Positions 61,635 through 64,000 of a stretch of 64,000 nt of DNA are shown here, piece after piece. A model generated the notes under the pieces. That model had not been told where the DNA came from, did not search any database, and saw only the letters and a program-made list of their open reading frames with translations. Source of the DNA: Cellvibrio polysaccharolyticus (GTDB lineage: Bacteria; Pseudomonadota; Gammaproteobacteria; Pseudomonadales; Cellvibrionaceae). The stretch lies in NCBI RefSeq assembly GCF_015182315.1, contig NZ_PRDL01000001.1, positions 310,001 to 374,000 of the forward strand. Direction: 5' to 3'. Made by a program: the position numbers and the translations under genes. Positions within the stretch are counted from its first letter, which is position 1. Each line of letters begins with the position of its first letter.

Positions 61635-62060
61635 GTGAGCATCAGGATAAAGTCGGTTAAAGGGTGGCTGTTGATAGCCATGGCGGGATGTATGGCCTTG
61701 ATGGCCGGTTTTGCGCAGGCCAGTGCGCCAGCCGCTGCACCGGACGGCGTTTCCTATATCACCTTTTCGCCGCTGGTGGTGAATTACGGCAGCGGCCCGC
61801 GCATGAAATACCTCAAAGCCGAAATTTCAGTGCGCGTTGCAGATGGCGCGACTGCCACAGCAGTACAACACCATATGCCGTTGCTGCGTAACGGGTTGGT
61901 GATGTTGTTCAGTCAGCAGAGCGAAGAGGCGGTGGGTTCGCCCGAAGGCAAAGAGAGTTTGCGCCAGCAAGCGCTGACCGCAATCAATCAACTGATTCAC
62001 GAAGAAACCGGCCAGGGCGGCGTGGTGGATTTGTTTTTCAACAATCTGATTCTGCAATAA
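61635..62060 (+). CDS. FliL-like exported protein
   Basis: A GTG start preceded by AGGAG gives 141 residues. A hydrophobic segment (WLLIAMAGCMALMAGFAQASA) is a signal peptide or anchor. YLKAEISVRVAD and LNNLILQ-like ends match FliL family proteins. FliL usually stabilises flagellar stators, but no flagellar genes are nearby, so this is a stand-alone relative common in pseudomonads. It is convergent with gshA. Confidence 0.75.
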   Translation: MSIRIKSVKGWLLIAMAGCMALMAGFAQASAPAAAPDGVSYITFSPLVVNYGSGPRMKYLKAEISVRVADGATATAVQHHMPLLRNGLVMLFSQQSEEAVGSPEGKESLRQQALTAINQLIHEETGQGGVVDLFFNNLILQ

Positions 62061-62137
62061 CCCAACGAACGCTACCTTCTCGCGGCGTCAATTCAGAGAA
62101 ATGCCCATATTTGGGGCTGTTAACTGCCACTCTGTCG

Positions 62138-62165
62138 GATTTTCATCAGGTTGTTTGTTCCAAAA
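62138..62165 (+). repeat. Solitary left arm of the dispersed element
   Basis: TTTCATCAGG followed by TTGTTTGTTCCAAAA matches the left arm of the element, and CTCTGTCGG before it matches the left flank of copy 2. No right arm with TTGTTTG was found downstream. It is a truncated copy, 63 bp before copy 4. Confidence 0.7.
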
Positions 62166-62227
62166 AATTTACCCCGATGAGGGATAAAAGCGCAAACTTC
62201 ACTATGCCAAAGATCTGCACCATACGA

Positions 62228-62453
62228 GTTTGGTGTTAGCCCCCTTCTTCCAAAACCGTCGGGTCATGGACAACCGCCAGGGATGGCGGGAGTTAGAGTA
62301 ACGCAGGAGCGGTTGCCGTTGACCCGTCGGAGCTACAAAAACGTATGCATTCGCCACATCCATGTGGCTCACCCTTCGGGCAGCTACGCTGTGCAAATTG
62401 CCTATCCTGCCAATTTGTCATGCGTTTTTGGAAGAAGGGGGCTAATGCCAAAC
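62228..62453 (-). repeat. Dispersed palindromic element, copy 4 (inverted)
   Basis: The arms at 62228-62255 and 62426-62453 share TAGCCCCCTTCTTCC in the stem. The core GTTGACCCGTCGGAG is the reverse complement of the core in copies 1-3, so this copy is in the opposite orientation. Extra interior sequence around 62335-62425 differs from copies 1 and 3. It ends 25 bp from the gshA stop. Confidence 0.85.
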
Positions 62454-62477
62454 GGCCAGAATGGCACCTTCCCGATT

Positions 62478-64000
62478 CTATCCCGCACTCGCTACAGCTT
62501 GCTGACACCCGCACTGATGATACTGTTGATAATAATCAGCAAGATACTCGTCAAACGGCAATTGCGGTTGTTGTTCCTGGGCGTGTTGTTCGTCCAGAGA
62601 CTGTTGGCGCAACTGCTCGAAGTGGCTGGCAATCGTTGCATCCGGCTTGCGGCTGGCAAACCAGCGGCGGTGCTGTTCGGCGAGTTGCAGGCTGTGGGTA
62701 AAGAAACTGATATCTTCAGTTTGCATATCGGCCAACACGCGCGCCGACGGCGTCAGTGACGGATCTTCCAGCTTGGCAAATTGTTGCCTCACCGCCTCTT
62801 CGTACTGCGTTGAACCGTTAGCCTCGTCCAGCAAACGCGCACAAATCAGCGTTTGCTCAAGAATATCTTTAGCCCAGCTGCGCATCGGCACAGATTGCCC
62901 CTGGTTCAACAACTGCAATTGCGGATCGCGACCGGCATACACAATATCTTTCTGGTTCTGCTGTTCTTCCGCCCACACCGTGCAATTGGTTTCCGGGCTG
63001 TCCTGCAACAGACAGAACATCAGGAACGCATCCATCACCCGCAGCTGGTCGGCGTTGACGCCCAGAGGTTCGTAGGGGTTAAGGTCAAGGCAGCGCACTT
63101 CAATATATTCCACCCCGCCAAGACGCAGTGCCTGCAAGGCCGTTTCGCCAGAGCGCGCAGTGCGCTTGGGGCGAATGCTGCTGTAGAACTCGTTTTCAAT
63201 TTGCAGCAAACCGGTATTCAGTTGCTGGTAGTTGCCTTGTGCATCGCGCAAACCGAGCGTTTCGTAAGCCGGATGAGTGCGGGTAATCGCTCCGCACAAG
63301 GTATTCAGGTAAGACGGCAGGTCGTTGTAATTGACCACCAGCGCTTGTTGCGCCGAGCTTTGGTAACCGAGATCGCCCATGCGCAAGGACGTGGCTTCGG
63401 GCAGATACATGGTGCCGTGGTTCGGGCTGAAAGGTTGCAGGCGGTGCTGGCGACCTTGCACAAAGCTGCCGCAAACGGCGGGTGCGGCACCGAACAGGTA
63501 AATCATCAACCAGAAATAGCGGCGGAAGTTACGAATCAGTGCGAAGTATTTGCGGGTTTTGAAATCGGTAAGGCTCTCGCTGCTGTTTTCATCGGTGTGC
63601 AGGGCTTGCCAGAAATCGTCCGGCAGCGAGAAGTTGTAGTGCACTCCGGCGATGGTTTGCATGGCGCGGCCGTAGCGATGGCCGAGGCCAACACGGTAGA
63701 TGGTTTTCATCAAACCGGCATTGGAGCTACCGTAACGGGCTACCGGAATTTCTGCGTCGCTGCCGAGTTTGCAGGGCATGCTGCTTGGCCACAGGCGCTC
63801 GTTGCTGCGCTCCAGTTGGTCAAAGGTAAAGCGATGAATATCGTCGAGCTGTTGTAACAGGGCATCAATATTGGTGAAGGGCTCGGTGATAAATTCCACC
63901 AGCGCTTCACTGTAATCGGTGGTGATATGCGGGTGTTTCAGTGCCGACCCCAGCTCTGCCGGGTGGTCAGTTTGCGCCAGGGTGCCTTCGGGCGTGATGC
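62478..64000 (-). CDS. gshA: Glutamate-cysteine ligase, N-terminus beyond the window
   Basis: The frame runs from the TAG at 62478 to the right edge, giving 507 residues. The upstream part beyond the first ATG (63899) still encodes EGTLAQTDHP and HITTDYSEALVEFI, matching the GshA N-terminus, so the true start is outside. WPSSMPCKLG and NHGTMYLPEATSLRMGDLGYQS are typical of the E. coli-type enzyme. It joins glutamate and cysteine in glutathione synthesis. About 15-25 N-terminal residues are probably missing. Confidence 0.93.
   Translation of the reverse strand, partial: ITPEGTLAQTDHPAELGSALKHPHITTDYSEALVEFITEPFTNIDALLQQLDDIHRFTFDQLERSNERLWPSSMPCKLGSDAEIPVARYGSSNAGLMKTIYRVGLGHRYGRAMQTIAGVHYNFSLPDDFWQALHTDENSSESLTDFKTRKYFALIRNFRRYFWLMIYLFGAAPAVCGSFVQGRQHRLQPFSPNHGTMYLPEATSLRMGDLGYQSSAQQALVVNYNDLPSYLNTLCGAITRTHPAYETLGLRDAQGNYQQLNTGLLQIENEFYSSIRPKRTARSGETALQALRLGGVEYIEVRCLDLNPYEPLGVNADQLRVMDAFLMFCLLQDSPETNCTVWAEEQQNQKDIVYAGRDPQLQLLNQGQSVPMRSWAKDILEQTLICARLLDEANGSTQYEEAVRQQFAKLEDPSLTPSARVLADMQTEDISFFTHSLQLAEQHRRWFASRKPDATIASHFEQLRQQSLDEQHAQEQQPQLPFDEYLADYYQQYHQCGCQQAVASAG

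Larger units (their letters stand above)
62061..62477. other. Intergenic region with a half repeat and repeat copy 4
   Basis: About 415 bp between the FliL-like gene and gshA. It holds one solitary arm at 62138-62165 and the complete inverted copy 4 at 62228-62453. Small open frames inside are by-products of the palindrome. Confidence 0.65.

Noticed and set aside
5831..62453. Integron attC sites as the identity of the dispersed repeats
   Set aside because: The element has imperfect paired ends as attC sites do, but the terminal bases (GTTTG and CAAAC) do not fit the GTTRRRY/RYYYAAC core sites, and no integrase or cassette array is present.
62853..63857. 334-codon plus-strand frame opposite gshA
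   Set aside because: gshA on the other strand is certain; this frame is a shadow.
1..64000. CRISPR arrays, rRNA or intact insertion sequences
   Set aside because: I looked for regularly spaced short repeats, rRNA segments and transposase frames and found none. The only repeats are the dispersed palindromes.

Overview
The window looks like a chromosome segment of a Gram-negative gammaproteobacterium, most likely in or near the Cellvibrionaceae. Support for this is the Pseudomonas-like neighbourhood at the right (ABC-F ATPase, TIGR02444 protein, AlgP-like protein, FKBP isomerase, then Rsd/AlgQ and DsbB), the E. coli-type gshA, the Yej peptide importer and a TonB-dependent receptor. The genus is inference; no rRNA or tRNA gene was seen.

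Left half (about 0.8-29.3 kb): one large pigment gene cluster. Its core, 11.7-29.3 kb on the plus strand, is an aryl polyene (APE) operon with genes in nearly the canonical apeC-to-apeR order: chain-length-factor-like protein, acyltransferase, two acyl carrier proteins, membrane protein, acyl-ACP synthetase, FabA-like dehydratase, glycosyltransferase, LpxL-like acyltransferase, MIO-type aromatic amino acid ammonia-lyase, thioesterase, LolA-like carrier, MMPL exporter, FAD-dependent halogenase-like enzyme, lipoprotein, ketosynthase, second dehydratase, ketoreductase, second ketosynthase and a methyltransferase. At 2.2-5.8 kb lies a dialkylresorcinol (DAR) module: DarA, DarB, a small unknown protein and a BtrH-like acyltransferase. 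Between them a minus-strand operon (11.5 to 7.2 kb) encodes an ABC exporter, a third ACP, a third ketosynthase and a chain-length-factor-like protein with Gln at the nucleophile position. A second, divergently arranged dehydratase pair sits at 0.8-1.65 kb. Together this reads as a flexirubin/arcuflavin-type system: an ammonia-lyase makes an arylacrylate starter, ApeH loads it on ACP, the Ape ketosynthases and tailoring enzymes build the polyene, DarA/B build a dialkylresorcinol, and the BtrH-like protein is a candidate for joining the two.

Middle (29.3-41.3 kb): a minus-strand set for a CPBP membrane protein, a FemAB-like protein and YchJ; mesX-mesD, a folate-independent methionine synthase pair preceded by a possible pseudoknot leader; an AT-rich accessory patch with a membrane-anchored unknown protein and a one-HKD phospholipase D-like protein; a signal-peptide HEAT-like protein; gcvH; and a tight minus-strand set of MGDG-synthase-like glycosyltransferase, YkoP-like protein and polysaccharide deacetylase.

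Right (41.8-64 kb): the ABC-F/AlgP/FKBP/Rsd/DsbB core, interrupted between FKBP and Rsd by about 12 kb with yqjG, an SDR, a FrnE-like DsbA protein, a Tat-exported dienelactone hydrolase, a TonB-dependent receptor and yejBEFA; then a FliL-like protein and gshA, which runs off the end. A family of dispersed palindromic elements (four full copies, one half copy and one compact derivative) occupies intergenic regions throughout; their 28-bp terminal arms differ between copies but match within each copy.
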